64,000 nucleotides of DNA from assembly GCA_037179335.1 (NCBI GenBank), contig JAKZHN010000015.1, positions 186,001 through 250,000 on the forward strand, given 5' to 3'. Positions within the stretch are counted from its first letter, which is position 1; each line of letters begins with the position of its first letter. This document shows positions 34,201-46,514 of the stretch, piece by piece. Under the pieces are notes generated by a model. It was not told the origin of the DNA. It worked only from the letters and a program-made list of their open reading frames with translations, and ran no database searches. The position numbers and the translations under genes are program-made. The stretch comes from Cyclaneusma minus. Its lineage: Eukaryota > Ascomycota > Leotiomycetes > Marthamycetales > Marthamycetaceae.

Positions 34201-35380
34201 GGTTTCTAGCGGCCAGAACAGACTTGAAAGAGCGGTCACGACTCACGGGTGGGACACATCCGTATAAGCTGTCGTCATGTCATGGCTGGCGGAAAAACAA
34301 AGTTTTTATCCTCGGAGCGAAGTCGGCAGTGGCCCATCACAGTAGTGGGCCATGGCGGCGACTTGAAGTCTTGTAGACTACCATGGTGGAGTTTTTCTCT
34401 CGTGAACCGTCCAAGCGGAGAGATCAGACGTCGTCTTTTTGAAGTTCGGAAGCGCCGTTGCGGATTCGGCGTTAAATATGCTAGGCGTCCGTGCGCAGAA
34501 CACGTGACTTAGCTCGGATTAGCAGGCTTCAGCGACATGATTTGACGACCTCCGCTTTGACGACTCCTGCACATTTGCACCTCCAGATCGACATGAGTAC
34601 GGACGAATTCTTTGCCCCTATTGTGGGCCGCAGCGTGCGAGCGCGCGAGATCCTGCAAGATCAGAACTGCTCATATTCTTTTTTCCAGAAGCCCCAGATG
34701 TCAGAACTCTACCGGAACGACCAGGACCGGGAATGCTAGATGCTACAAGGTCTCCCTACAGACTCATGGAACACTGAACTTCGGAACTCCAGTCAGGCCT
34801 CGTGCGAAGCTCACTTTGACACCTTTTTCTTCAGCTCATGCCGTTGCTTGGACACATACTCCGGAGAAGAACCCGTCTCAAACTCCACTGCTCCGGTCTC
34901 CCCTCCACTTTCAGCCCTCCCATCCGCTCTTGGATACTTGGTAAGATGTCTCACAGCCTCTGTGCGCACTCGTTCTTTTCCACCACTCATTTGCTCGGCC
35001 TGGTCCTACCTCTGCCGCAACCACCCCTCCATCTCATTATGATCTTGAATTTACCATAGCACGTCAGGCCCTCGAACGCGGTCTGTGCTTCTCTCTAGTA
35101 AAGCCTTACAACTTAGCTGCCGAGATCGTGGATCGTCGCCCCTGGTCAAACACACGCAAGTCGAGCAAAGGCTAGGTAGCCCTGATCACCGCCTGCTTGC
35201 CTGCTAGGATGCCCTATTGGTGTCACTGACGACATGTGATACCGCGCTCTGCATATATTTGATATACTTCATATTGTCCCATCCTCTTCTCTCCTCTCGC
35301 TCCCCCAAGCAATATACAGGGGCCGTCATATGAGCATGTCGAGTATCTTTTTGTCAAGTTTCTTTTTTCTGAGCGGCCTA
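31271..35380. other. Long intergenic region without a supportable gene
   Basis: About 4.1 kb. The first few hundred bases are the DUF3445 promoter. From 32.5 to 33.5 kb the DNA is AT-rich with no long ORF. ORFs of up to 140 codons near 31.8-32.2, 33.8-34.4 and 34.5-35.0 kb overlap in several frames and show no domain or splice structure. Confidence 0.45.
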
Positions 35381-35390
35381 CATATATAAC
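35381..35390 (+). promoter_or_regulatory. TATA-like element
   Basis: CATATATAAC is followed by pyrimidine-rich leader-like DNA (about 35420-35510) and then by a 5'UTR intron before the 53-codon ORF. It is the best core-promoter candidate in this gene-poor stretch. Confidence 0.45.
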
Positions 35391-35576
35391 TCTGCGAGAA
35401 GCATGAGTCTACGGCAGAACATCATCGTCTCTTCTCAACTCACATCATCTGCCTCTTGAAACCTCACTTGACATCTCTCATCCCCACCTTGCGGCTCTCA
35501 ACCAGACATTACGGTATGCCTCAGTCTCTGCTACAACTTCAAGACCCATACTTACGGTTTCTAGATTTCCAGAACG

Positions 35577-35738
35577 ATGTGCGAGTATACCAAAAACTAT
35601 TACGTCTATACGACATGCCATGATCCAGGAGCACACTACTTTTCGACCTCCATCGATGGCTCAAAGACCACAGCCTGCGCGAAAGCTCCCCACGAACGAT
35701 ACATTGTGGTCCCGGGCACCTGTCCCCTCTGTACTTGA
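35577..35738 (+). CDS. Small Cys-containing protein (53 aa) with 5'UTR intron
   Basis: ATG at 35577, TGA at 35736-35738. The protein starts MCEYTKNYYVYTTCHDPGAH and ends PGTCPLCT. It has five Cys (2, 14, 34, 49, 52), no signal peptide and a terminal CxxC. A clean intron at 35514-35564 (donor GTATGC, acceptor TTCTAG, 51 bp) lies just 12 bp before the ATG, after a CT-rich leader and a TATA box, so this is a transcribed unit and not a chance ORF. Short intracellular proteins with an aromatic-rich start and a terminal C-P-x-C are common in filamentous fungi, and their function is unknown. The single CxxC plus the other Cys could bind one zinc ion. Confidence 0.6.
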   Translation: MCEYTKNYYVYTTCHDPGAHYFSTSIDGSKTTACAKAPHERYIVVPGTCPLCT

Positions 35739-38700
35739 CAGTATGTCTGAATCATAAGAGGAGGAATGTCCCGGAATGGAGGGCGAGCAAGACGGTGCGG
35801 CAGAGAGCAATGCTTGCAGGTCAGGGAATGGACGGCTCGGCACATGGTGGTGGCGCATGGCATCTTCGAGTTCTTGTTGCGAGTGGCGACGACATACACA
35901 TCGAGGGGTCGACAGCTCAGGGGGGCATTATCGTGGATGGGGGAATTCTCTCGGCATACTTCTTCTGAGCGCGCCCGGATTGGCGATGAGCAGCAGAGCA
36001 ATTTGTCTGCTGCAAGGGTTCATTCGAGGGTCGTCTGTGCGCAGGGAGTGATCTGATACTATCCGGAGACGAGTGCGACAAGACGATCTCCAAGATATTA
36101 GGCTTTGACGAAGGCTATGGGTGTGCTGCTCGACCGGAAGAAACGCCATCGAAGTAAATGATAATCAGGTGTCCAGCAGATACTATGACACGTCGTTGAT
36201 ATAACAAGGCCATATGGACAGCGACAGGGAGAAACGTGATCGGGATGGAGTCCTACTAGTCCAAATTTCACCATTCAGCCATAATACACGAGCTATCAGC
36301 ACTGTCGTGTACAACTATTCGTGATGCTTATCTTGAGTATGGCCGGTTTTTGAGACCATGCCCCACTTCCCCAAGTTTTTTCGAGTTGGCGGAGATGCGA
36401 TAGTGGCGTGGCTTTAGCCATGACGATATGCCATCAGTCATATAGCTGAGGATAAGGACTTTCCCCATGATCTGAGAGATGAATTGGGGAGTCGGGAAGA
36501 AAAGGCACACAAGGCGACTACTCCACAACCGCTCGAATCACAAGAGCTTCTCGACTTTGTGCTCACACCACAAGTAAGTAGCCTATCTATCCGCCTTTTC
36601 GAAAAGATGCCACAACGAGTCACGTATGGTGGCAACACACCAACTTCTATTCTGAACCCCCCGCCGTTGTCTCCAAAGATCAAGCTTTTCGACTCAAGGT
36701 CAGGGGCACTACCTCACCCTGTCGACATAGTGGGTCTGATCTGGATCTACATGTTTGTTATTCAGCACTATTCATAGGACTCGTGTACTTCACTAATCTT
36801 GGCTGTGAAGCGAGGCCTGAGCACATGGAAATACAGACATCCGGCGCGGGACTGCCTAATCGGAGCTTTTCAGTCATATATCCAAAACAGTTAACTGCTA
36901 TCACGCAAACGTTCCTTCATTCGTCCTTCTTTTCATCTACGAAAACGGTACCCTAGTGGATAAAAGCCGCATGCACGAGGTAACTGGGAGCCGCTCAGGG
37001 AGTGGGTGTTCCGTACATTGGCTACGCAGGTATGCTCGGGATCGGCAGATCTGCGAGCTAGTGGCTTTCACCTATATGACTACAAGGAAGATGGGAACAT
37101 CTACAGATCTGCGGAGTTTGGAGTCTTCGACACTCGACTCGCTATAGTCGAGGCCAGGGCAATGACTCCATGGTATCTGATAAGGCATTTTTGGCAGAAT
37201 TCAGGAAGCTACTACTTTTCGCTACATCCAAAAGAGCCTCGAGGCTGGCATCAAAATGACGAAGAATCCCAGCAATATGATGCATATCAGAAGCGGCAGC
37301 ACTGCAGACGCGGCTCGATGCGGCCATCTGCTTCCGTTCTACCACTGCCAGGGCCAGTGATGTCCCGGCAAAGCGAAGGAGGTGTTGGATGGCACTATGT
37401 CACATTCTAGAGATGTCCGATGATGGATCCTGAGCGAATTCTTCCCTATGGCTGCGCTAGAATCACTGGATGCCCTGGCCTACGAAGACACCACTTGGCT
37501 TTGACGTTCAATGTAACGACCGGTCATCAGGCTGTCAGCAGACAAAAGGATTTGGGTGAGACGCAACAGGCAATTGGCAATGATGAATCATAGTTCTCGG
37601 AAAGTGGAGGTCGCTTCCACGGATCACGGCAACGGTGGGGCATCAGACATCATGGCTCATGCAGCAATTTAGCCAGGGCGTCGTCCACTGGCCTCGGGCT
37701 CGAGCGGCGGCAGAGTGGAGCCCCAGGACAGCACTTTGGGGCATCCTCATCTACACAGCAATGCTATAACCGCCTCAAACGGCCAGAAGGGGGACTGCTG
37801 CCGCCCGCGCACGGTTCCAGGGCTTAGTGAGAGGGTCGGATAGTTGGTAAACCGTGCCAATAGACGTAGAGCTGCTGCTGTTGAGCGCTCTGTGCGCCGG
37901 CCTGTGGATTTGCATGAAACATGATGCCAAAGCTGATGTCCCATCCTCGACAGAACAGGTGGAAGCCAAGGCACATGTCATCCATATGGTTCATCTCTAT
38001 CTCGTCCTCGTCCGCTGTCAGGGTCCAAGGTAGCTTCAAGCTAACATCACCAATAGGCATACCCACCAGCTCTCTTCATACCGTGCAGCAAGATCGGGCA
38101 GAGATTCACTACTACATATCCGTCTGGCAGTCACTACTCTGCTTGGAGATGGCATACCTCTATGTCACATTCTGAACCAAGTAGACGACGCACGCTCGGG
38201 CCATAGGGCAAGACCAGGGGCGGGAACGCTTGCAGGGCCAGGAGCCAGGGCTGGGCAGCCAGTCTCCAGCTGGAGTCTAGATGTCAAGATTGGCAGAGCA
38301 GTGGGTCTAACTCTCTCGGGCTCTCAGTGCCCAACTCGCAACACGCCAACCATGCCGTCAATATGTTATCGCCGTAGCGGAGTAACAACACACACCACAG
38401 CCCTTCTCGTCCCTTGTTCTGCCGGCGCTCTCTGACTGTCCAAGTTCTGCTCTGCGTTCTCGGCATGGCAAAAATTTCCTTCTTAGGGCATTCATCCTTC
38501 CACAATCCCCACTTGATCTACCCACAGCGGGGCTGACTTGATGCTACCAGACTCCACTCTACCCCATCCCCGCTTCTTGTAGGCGCGTGGTTGAGCAGTG
38601 AGCACGCTGCACGTATCTGCTCGTGCGGAAGCTGCGATCTAACTCTCTCTCCACACAGTGGACCCTTCGTTCTAGAATTCAGAACAAAGCGCTCGAATGG

Positions 38701-39549
38701 CCTCATGGCACGCGTTTTTCTTACTCCTAGCCTGCGTGGCAGAATATGACATTACTTCATACGGAACGCCTGGACTTTCCTTCCTGGTACTCGATGATGG
38801 GTCACTGAGTCACTGTCACCGGGAATAGCAATTTGGGACTAAATCCCGTTCGGCCGTATATCAACTCGGCCGTAACAGTAGTAAGCAAAATCTGTTCCGT
38901 TAGCTTTTCCGAGGAGAACGGTAACAGCGTGGGATATGAGATACACTCTTGCTTGTCTCTGGTGTTGCTCACCAATAGTTACCATTTTGCTCATTATGTA
39001 TATGCTGTATGGCAAAAGGAAGTCTGTATAAGGGATTTAGTTTTCGAGATATCTCGAGCTATCTGATGATTCGGGTTCTTGATGGCAGCTCAAGATTTTA
39101 AACAAACAAGGAACATACTAATCGACTAGGTTATTATGTATTGCGAATATACATAGTTATTCGAAAAATGCGGAACTATCGGAGGCAAACCATAATCCAG
39201 ACAATTCGAATATTCTGGCCCTGACTATTCAAATTCGAAAGCCGCCAACTAACGAAGTATTTGGAAATCTTCGACATCAATCCTGGCTAAGTCACCCCAC
39301 CTATTGCACCAATCAATCAAAATTGCCGAAAGCTTTCTATACCAGGCTACCCGTCGTCTTTGGCAGTCGGGAAACCATCCAGCGAAGATAGCTCGACTAT
39401 ACTATTGTCTCTCGCTTGGGATGGTTTGCATTGCCGATGTATCAAAGTGGCTGATCTGAAAATGAATTTTCGAGTAAAATTTGTACATATAAGCGTTTCT
39501 CGACTACCTCGAGAACTACAACCAAACACCCCTCACGAACTAGCCAACC
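35739..39549. other. Gene-poor region with unresolved coding-like segments
   Basis: About 3.8 kb. On the minus strand, two segments read like exons but cannot be joined: 38066-37824 (starts MGMPIGDVSLKLPWTL) and about 37395-37142 (ends MESLPWPRL). A 13-bp TATGTCACATTCT occurs beside both (37397-37409 and 38161-38173). Plus-strand frames at 36.9-37.4 kb are also open. I cannot say whether these are one decayed gene. The rest shows nothing. Confidence 0.3.
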
Positions 39550-40632
39550 CTAAAGCTTCAACGCCGAGCTAATCCCCTGTGTCAGATTCGACAAAGCCTG
39601 CGAGCCACCCGCAACTCCAACCAGCAAATCCTTATACGAATCCCTAGAGACACGCATGTTAGCAAACATCAAACATCAAACGATAAAGCAAAGCAATCAT
39701 AAACTCACGCAGCGATTTTCGCTCCTTCGGGCCCAGGCTCCGGACTGTCCCCATAAAGCTCGAACAGCATCTGGCCAATACTAAACAACGTAATCGCACT
39801 CTTGCTCGGCCGCCACCCCAACTCATACGGCAACTTCTCCTGCTCAAATAGCGACCTCACATAATCCAAATTCGCCATTCCACTTTCCGGATCGCTCACC
39901 GCCTGTATATAAATCACATTCTCGCCATAACTAAAAATCGCCTCTCTCAGCCCATATTGAAATTCCGGATTCGTATTCATACTATTATTATATCTCGAAA
40001 ACTTTGCTTTCGAAGCCGTGGGTATGTCGGTGAAGGACATGTTGCCGAAGAACGACATGTATTCGTCCCAGTTGGGGGCGTAGAAGGAAGTGTCGTCGCC
40101 GAAATAGGCGTCGCGGCGGGACATTGACGAGTCATGCTCGATGGGGAAGTTGTGTTCGTCGAGGTCGGAGAGGTCGAAGGAGCCAGCTAAGGGGGTAGGG
40201 AGAGGCGAGGAGGCCGGCGCCGCCGATTGCCACCGTGAAGTCGGGGCCCATGTTCATGCCGGCTGCGAGGCCTTGGAGGAGGACGGGGATGGTGTTGTTT
40301 CGGCCGTTGCGAGGGATGAAATCGTGGTTAGCGAGGGCGTTGAGGCCGGGGCATGGGGAGCGGACTTTGGTTCGTGGTCAGTACTCTGATGATTTTGTGT
40401 GGTTTTTCTTTCTTTTGTTCATAAACGTACGGTCATCTTTCCCTGGGGGTTGGTAGTCTGTAAGTCGGGGATCGTCTGCTGGTGCTGGTCCGAGACTTGC
40501 AAGTAGGGCTGAAATTGCTGAACTGCTTAGGGTAGCCAGTTTACTCCGCAACTCAAAAATGATGAATTGACTGTCGATTTGCGTTTCACGAAACCTAGAT
40601 ACGACGTCTACTGGTTTCCCTTCAGATGCCAT
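39550..40632 (-). pseudogene. Family-2 heme-thiolate peroxidase (chloroperoxidase/peroxygenase type) with a +1 frameshift
   Basis: Exon 1 is 40632-40431, exon 2 is 40364-39709 and exon 3 is 39643-39550, joined by 66- and 65-bp GT-AG introns. After exon 1 the protein reads LRSPCPGLNALANHDFIPRNG: residues 71-73 are the PCP motif whose Cys ligates heme iron. Next come GMNMGPDFTVAIGGAG and then FDLSDLDEHNFPIEHD, the EHD motif of short peroxygenases and chloroperoxidase. The two parts lie in different frames. Exon 2 is 656 bp, one base too many for its flanking phases, and the shift falls at about 40186-40200 (ccccctta on the coding strand). A substitute intron there would delete conserved residues or break phase. 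No N-terminal signal peptide is visible, unlike most secreted members. It is either a recent pseudogene or an assembly error. Confidence 0.8.
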
Positions 40633-42781
40633 GAATCATAGTGTAGAACGCCACACGCCATAAGCAGATCCCTGTTTTGGGTGGCCATTGCAACCAAATT
40701 TATTTGCACAAAAGGGGATGAGCAGCCACAAATAACGTGCTTTGCTTTCCTGATGTCGACTGACCATTTATACATAATTTGGCGACTTCGATAATGTATT
40801 CATCTTTCACAGTAGGTATTGGTGGCAGTAGCTGGAGTGGCATCAGCACAGCTGGATGGCTAGGAGAACAGCCTCGGCACGCCACTCACGGTGCTAGCTC
40901 CAGTCTGACACGGGTGTCGTCGGCATCTGGTGCGTGACATGCTTTTAAGCTTGATCTAGATGGAAGCTAGTAAATCTAGTCCTCCTTTCCCCACGTCTTT
41001 TCTCGAGGTCCTGCAAAGGGATGCCTGGTTTGGTGTGTCATAAGAGTCTGTTCAACTTGGCGAGAAAGAAGTTCAAAGTTGTATCGATGGCAATAGGCCT
41101 TTTCATTACTGATATGTTACCATATGTCGTCCTTCCGCCTTGGGAATAAGGAACGCAGCGACGAAAGATAGCTGTAATGATTTGATTTTCGGAAGTTATT
41201 ATGCTAGGGTACCTAGTTAAAGACTTAAAAGTCAAAGTACTATTCTTAGGAATATCGGACATCCGACAGTTTCGAGTGATTACTCTACCCGCCGACTGAT
41301 TCTAAAATCTAAACACCTGAATCTTTCCCAACCTCTTCCTTGCTCTGTAACTTGATCTGATCTATAATCTCTTCGACCTCTATGCACAACACCATCGACA
41401 TGGTCCGCTCGAATAGCCGCCAGAACCTGGTGATACCGACGATAGTTTTTTGACCTGTGAAATCTCAGCGACCCTCTGGTAGTCAGCCACCTACGCCAGA
41501 TCGACTTCCGGCGTGTGTTCAAACACAGAGATCGTGAGAGCGCGCTGCCGCACTCATCGCACTCAGATCTTGAAAATTCCTCCCGTGGGGTTCGAAGTCC
41601 CAAGCCAGACACTAGAGCCGGCACTGAGGACGGCACTGCTAACTACCTTACCCACCTAAGAAGTGCATGATAATACCGAGCGAAGCGACCTTAGATTGTG
41701 CCAGTACCAGGGAAAGGGGGTGGGTGGGGTGGACGTTACCAGTTTCCTTGTCAGGCGGTCCGAAAAGGGGGCGAAGCGCATTGCTAGTCCCCTCAGAACC
41801 ACAGCATCCCGCTAAGGCTCTCGTGGCAATCACTTACTTGGTATGGGAAAATCTATAGCGCCGGCTCTCTAGAGCTGGCGTGTGTTCATTGAAGCCGAGT
41901 TGTAGAAAGAGCTCACCGGTATGTAAGGCTGTGCACCCGGACGCCTGAAAGAGGGGCATATGTCTCCAACAGTTGAGTTCACCCTCGTCCTTCGGAACCT
42001 GGAAGAGTGGTTTAGAGCCTTACATCGTATCACATCCAAGAAGTCAAGAAAGAAGAACTGGCTGTGCACAAAATTCTATTGCGCTATTTCGATCCTAATA
42101 TTGGATCCTATTCGTTCTGCTTCGCTCTAACAGCTCAAAGACCTAATCCGCCGCCAGTCCACCATGCCATCATATCCATCATCTCAAACGTATCCACTTC
42201 GAAACCTGTAGTAATCTTGGCCAAGCGTCAGGAAAAGAAGTAAAGGGTAGGTACAGGAGAAAGTAAAGGAATGGCAATGTGCTGGTCAAAGTCGGTCTAG
42301 AGAGAGAGCTTTTGTCGTCTTTCGCGGGTCGTTCCCGCCGCTTGTAGCGGGGTTTCCGCCAATAATCATTAGCAAATACAAGAATCCATAATGGGAATCG
42401 CTTCCTCCTCTTCCCCATGTCTCCCGTGTGGTCCTTTTTAATGCTCTTTATTCGCAGAAAAAGGGGAGTGGTAAAGAACGCCCCCAACACCCGGCTTGTT
42501 AGGCGCAATATGGTCCCAATCAATCAGAGCTTTGGAAAATCCGCAGATATTACAACCCTAGTGCAAGCAACCATGCCTCCGTGCAGTCGCGTCACACGAT
42601 TTTCGTTTTTTGGTGATGGTGTTTCCTTGGGAGGAGATATACCACTCAGAAATTTCAGACAGGAAGATTTTGGTCCATCTTGCTGGAATCGCTCTAAGTT
42701 CGGAGAGAAAGAAGGGTATCCGTAAACGCCGAAATGTGGGAAGAGGCCCAAACGCCGTCGTCAAATATGAGGGGTCGTGTG
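40633..42781. other. Intergenic region between peroxidase and RAX2 genes
   Basis: About 2.1 kb, with ORFs of up to 119 codons only. It holds the promoter of the minus-strand peroxidase and the 3'UTR of RAX2. A tRNA T-arm-like hairpin at about 41594-41611 has no matching acceptor or D-arm. Confidence 0.45.
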
Positions 42782-45700
42782 TCAAACTCGAGGGGCCATG
42801 TCGCCATGGCTCAGGTGTGTGTACAGTTCTTCGGGTGGAACTCTGCCGATCATATTGTACTTGTCGTTGAAGCTCGAGCTGAGGCGACCGTAACCGTCGC
42901 GCTGCTTGCGGTATCTGTCGGCCATCATGCCAGCAAAGACAATGAAGGCGATCAGTGCTAGCGAGATGACCAGTGAAATGACAATGATCCAGCCCTCGGC
43001 GATTCCGCCACCTGAATTAGGGTCAGTAAAATTTCATGGACAGGAGCGGTGGAGGGTGCCACTTACCAGATGACTGGAAGAAGTTCTGCTTCTCAGTGAA
43101 GATCTGTGACAGACTACCACTTTCTCCAGAAGCAGTGTTGGTCAGAATGTATGGCTGGAATGTAGTGCCGTTGAATAGTGCAGCTGATGCATTTCCGAAG
43201 CCGGGTAGTTCCAGTTGTCCCATCACCATCAAGATTTGGCTTGAAGAGACCAGATCCGTCGAGTCGTGGCTCTCGGTGAGCGATAGGACTTGGATACCTT
43301 GGATAACGGTACTGGATCCAAAGACATCCCCCACGGAGTTCCATGTTTTACCATCGTACTTCATGAGGAAGGCGGAACCGTTAGTCGCAGTTCCGGCAAC
43401 CCATATCGAGGAGACATCGTTATCAGCAGGGGTAAGAGCTGTGACTGGACCAGGAATTGAACTAGCACCATCATAGGCAGCCCAGGTTTGACTGGACGTG
43501 CTGTAGGTGGCTAGCGAAACATTGGAACCCCCTAGGGTAAGACTACCTCCTGCAATGAGCGACGAGGTGCTAGCCCAAACCAGTGTGTTGGCTGTACCGC
43601 TGAGGCCAGAGCCAGGACGGTTCCACTGCGAGGAGCTGGCAGTGAAGAGGCAGACACCAGGGCAGCCGAGGGAACCAGCACTGTCAAAGCTTCCACCGAC
43701 ATAGACATCGCCGGACTTCTGGTTGATGGTCACTGCATAAACAGCCACGTCGTCACCTTGAAGAGCAGGTGGCTGTGTATCGAAGACGTTGTTGACAAGA
43801 TCATACGACACCAAACCATTGATGCTGTTGCCGTTGACCGTTCCTGACAAAACACCACCTGCATAGAGAGTGTTGTTTTGAGCTGCAACTGCCATGAACG
43901 TCGAGCCGCTATCAATTCCAGCAGGAAGGCCGGTCACGGCATCAGAGTTTGAGCCGTTGAAAAAGAGCAGGTTGTTGATAGTCGAGCCGTTGGTGCCAGT
44001 TGCAGTAAAATGTCCTCCGAGGATAGTGACATTGAGATCACCATTCTTGTACATGGAACCCGTGACGACACCGGAGCTGTTCTGACTCGACGATGCTCTC
44101 TTACTGAGACTGCCAGAAGACGACGAGGATGGCTGGATGTTGATAGGGAGTGCAGACAGGCTCGATGAAGATTCCAGAGACACAACTCCATTCGCACCAA
44201 GCTCCTGGGATGAGAGAGCTCCTGCAACGAAAGAACCGCTGGAAGGGATATCCACAGCGGCTGTGAGCTGACCAGTGAGGACCACGGTGGAGGCATTGAG
44301 ATTCTGGAGCCAATCATTTTGCGAGGGTACCCAGACTGCAAACCCGTGGACAGAAATGTTCTGACCACTTCCGGTAGCAAGAATCTGGTCAAAGTTGCCA
44401 CTGACAGTGATGACGGTCTCGGGCGTGTCGCTTGTAATGTTCAGGGAGATAGGCACAATGTTCAAGACTTGACCGTTCACACCAGCTCCCATAGCAATCC
44501 AGGCATCCCTAGACGTGTCATAACTGGCAACGTTCTGTAGTCCAGCGATATTTCCATCAGCTGTGCCTGTAAAGTTACCTCCGACGTAGAGAGTTGTGTT
44601 GCTGATGAGCATGGTCATGACCATCGCGTTCAGTCCCTGACCGGCTAGAGGTCCGGCAGCGGTACTGTTGACTTGCATAATGTTACTGAAGCCAGTGGCA
44701 GTGAAATTGCCTCCGACATAAGTAATATTTCCAAGAGTTGCCATGCTAGTAACTGCAACACCGTCGGGCAGATCCTTGCCAGCCATGTCGATTGACGAGT
44801 TAGTGAAGGCAGACGTATCGATAGTTACTTGGCTCGGGTCATATTCATACAAGCTGTTGAGACCACCCGCAGGAGCTGTCAAAGTAAGACCCACTCTTTG
44901 GGCGACAATTGTCTTAGCAGTTCCGGAAGTATTGGCTGTCAGAGTGATAGAGGGTCTGAAGTCATCACTGCTAGCTTCGACGTATCCGAAAAAAATTTGG
45001 TCATACTTGTCGTAATCGTTCGTCTCCCAAATTTCGACTTCAAACGACTCTGTCGCATCTGAATCCATAATACCGGTAATGGTGACTGAGCCTCGCGAAC
45101 TGCACGTGTCGTCTTGAAGGCAACCGGGGGTGTACAGGTTGATGGAGTAGTTCCCGGACTGTCTGACATCGGGCTGGAATGTTACGCTCACTGATGTGGA
45201 ATCATCACCACTTAGAGATGCAGTGAGGTATTGCGATGAACTGTCAAGAGACGGGTTAACGCTCCAAGGACCGGTAGCAGTCGCGTTTGACTTGGTCGTA
45301 AGGCCAGCACAGGTAGGCTCGTTGAAGTTGTTGATAGCATAGGAGAAGATATTGTCCTCAAAAAGCTCGATACCATCAAGTCCTCCACCACTTCCATACC
45401 AAGCGGAAATGTCAATTCGGAATTCGTTCATACCGATCACATTGACAAACATGAAGTCCTGGTACTCGATGCTGGTGTTGCTGGACAGTGGGCATTCGGA
45501 AGAGCAGGAAATGTTGTCTCCGGTGGCAGGGTCGATGTAGGTGAAGTTCATGATGCCGTTGATGGGCAAGGCTGTGAACCTCCAGGTCTGGGTTCCTCGT
45601 CCATCTTGGTGAGTGTTCCACAGCCTGAGCTTGGTCGGTTGGAAGCCAAAGCCAAACTTTGCTTGCCAGGCACCTGCTTCATTATCGGCCAGTAGCCAAG

Positions 45701-46514
45701 TGTTGCCTGCACCGTCGGTTCCATTCTCCTTGCATACAATGTTGGTAGGGTCGTCAAAGCCGGCAGTCGTGGTCGTCGAAGTGGCGGTAATGTTTGCACC
45801 CGAGATATTGATGATCTGACTGTTCGGGGAGGTCGTGGTGGAGGAAGAATTGCCCAGGCCAGTGAATGCGCCGCCAAAGATGATGTTTCCACTGGAGGAC
45901 TTGGTGATGGAGTTCACTGGACCATTGAAACCCTCAAACGGCAGGTTCGACCAACCCATTCCACCAACCCAGGCAATGGCATTCGTCGAGTTGGCACCGC
46001 GAAAGCTACCGCCGACATATACAGTATTGGTGTCCGCATCGCACAATAATGCCGATACCTGGCCAGATAGACCGGGGAGGGGCGTCACAGTAGTCGAGAT
46101 GGGATCAATCATTGCTACGCCTGCAGATTCCACTCCGCCAAAGCTTGTGAAGTTCCCACCGACCACAATTCCTGCCAATGTTCCATCCTTCTCGTAGAAA
46201 GCGCACATAGCCTGGATTCCCGCGTCGGCAGTTGCGTAAGTCGTGAAGTCGCCATCTGGGAGCTGCACCAAGACCGACTGGCTTCCATTGGTGTTGAGCG
46301 CATCCTCATTCTCGCCCTTGTACTGATACACGGAGATCGCATCAAAGTTACCGGCCAGACCGACGCGGCCCAGCGACGACAGATCGAGGTTTGCGGCGGG
46401 CTCGGAGGTGAAGGTCACGGCTTGCGAGACCGACGCGACGAGCGCCCACAGGAGAAAAGTGGTGAAGAGGCGGACATTCCCAGCTGCCTGGCTCAGCGAT
46501 GGAGAGACCCCCAT
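42782..46514 (-). CDS. RAX2: Rax2-like cortical polarity protein (1225 aa)
   Basis: Exon 1 is 46514-43067 and exon 2 is 43011-42782. The 55-bp intron (donor GTAAGT, acceptor TTCAG) restores a Gly codon and adds the membrane anchor. An N-terminal signal peptide (about 16-32, LFTTFLLWALVASVSQAV) is followed by a long extracellular region with many N-x-S/T sites and repeated beta-propeller-like motifs of the type VYVGGSF, IIFGGAFTG and TYVGGNFT. One TM helix (about 1157-1178, GWIIVISLVISLALIAFIVF) leads to a short basic cytoplasmic tail. The architecture and size are those of Rax2, which marks polar sites and, with Rax1, directs bipolar budding in yeast and polarised growth in hyphae. The intron-dependent anchor means that unspliced mRNA would give a soluble form with stop codons soon after. 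Confidence 0.93.

Noticed and set aside
40150..40260. Intron in the peroxidase to explain the frame change
   Set aside because: The acceptor-like CCCCCTTAG is good, but every upstream GT gives the wrong phase or removes the conserved segment between PCP and EHD.
41594..41611. tRNA T-arm-like hairpin TGGGG-TTCGAAG-TCCCA
   Set aside because: No complementary acceptor stem, D-arm or anticodon arm could be found at the right distances on the plus strand.
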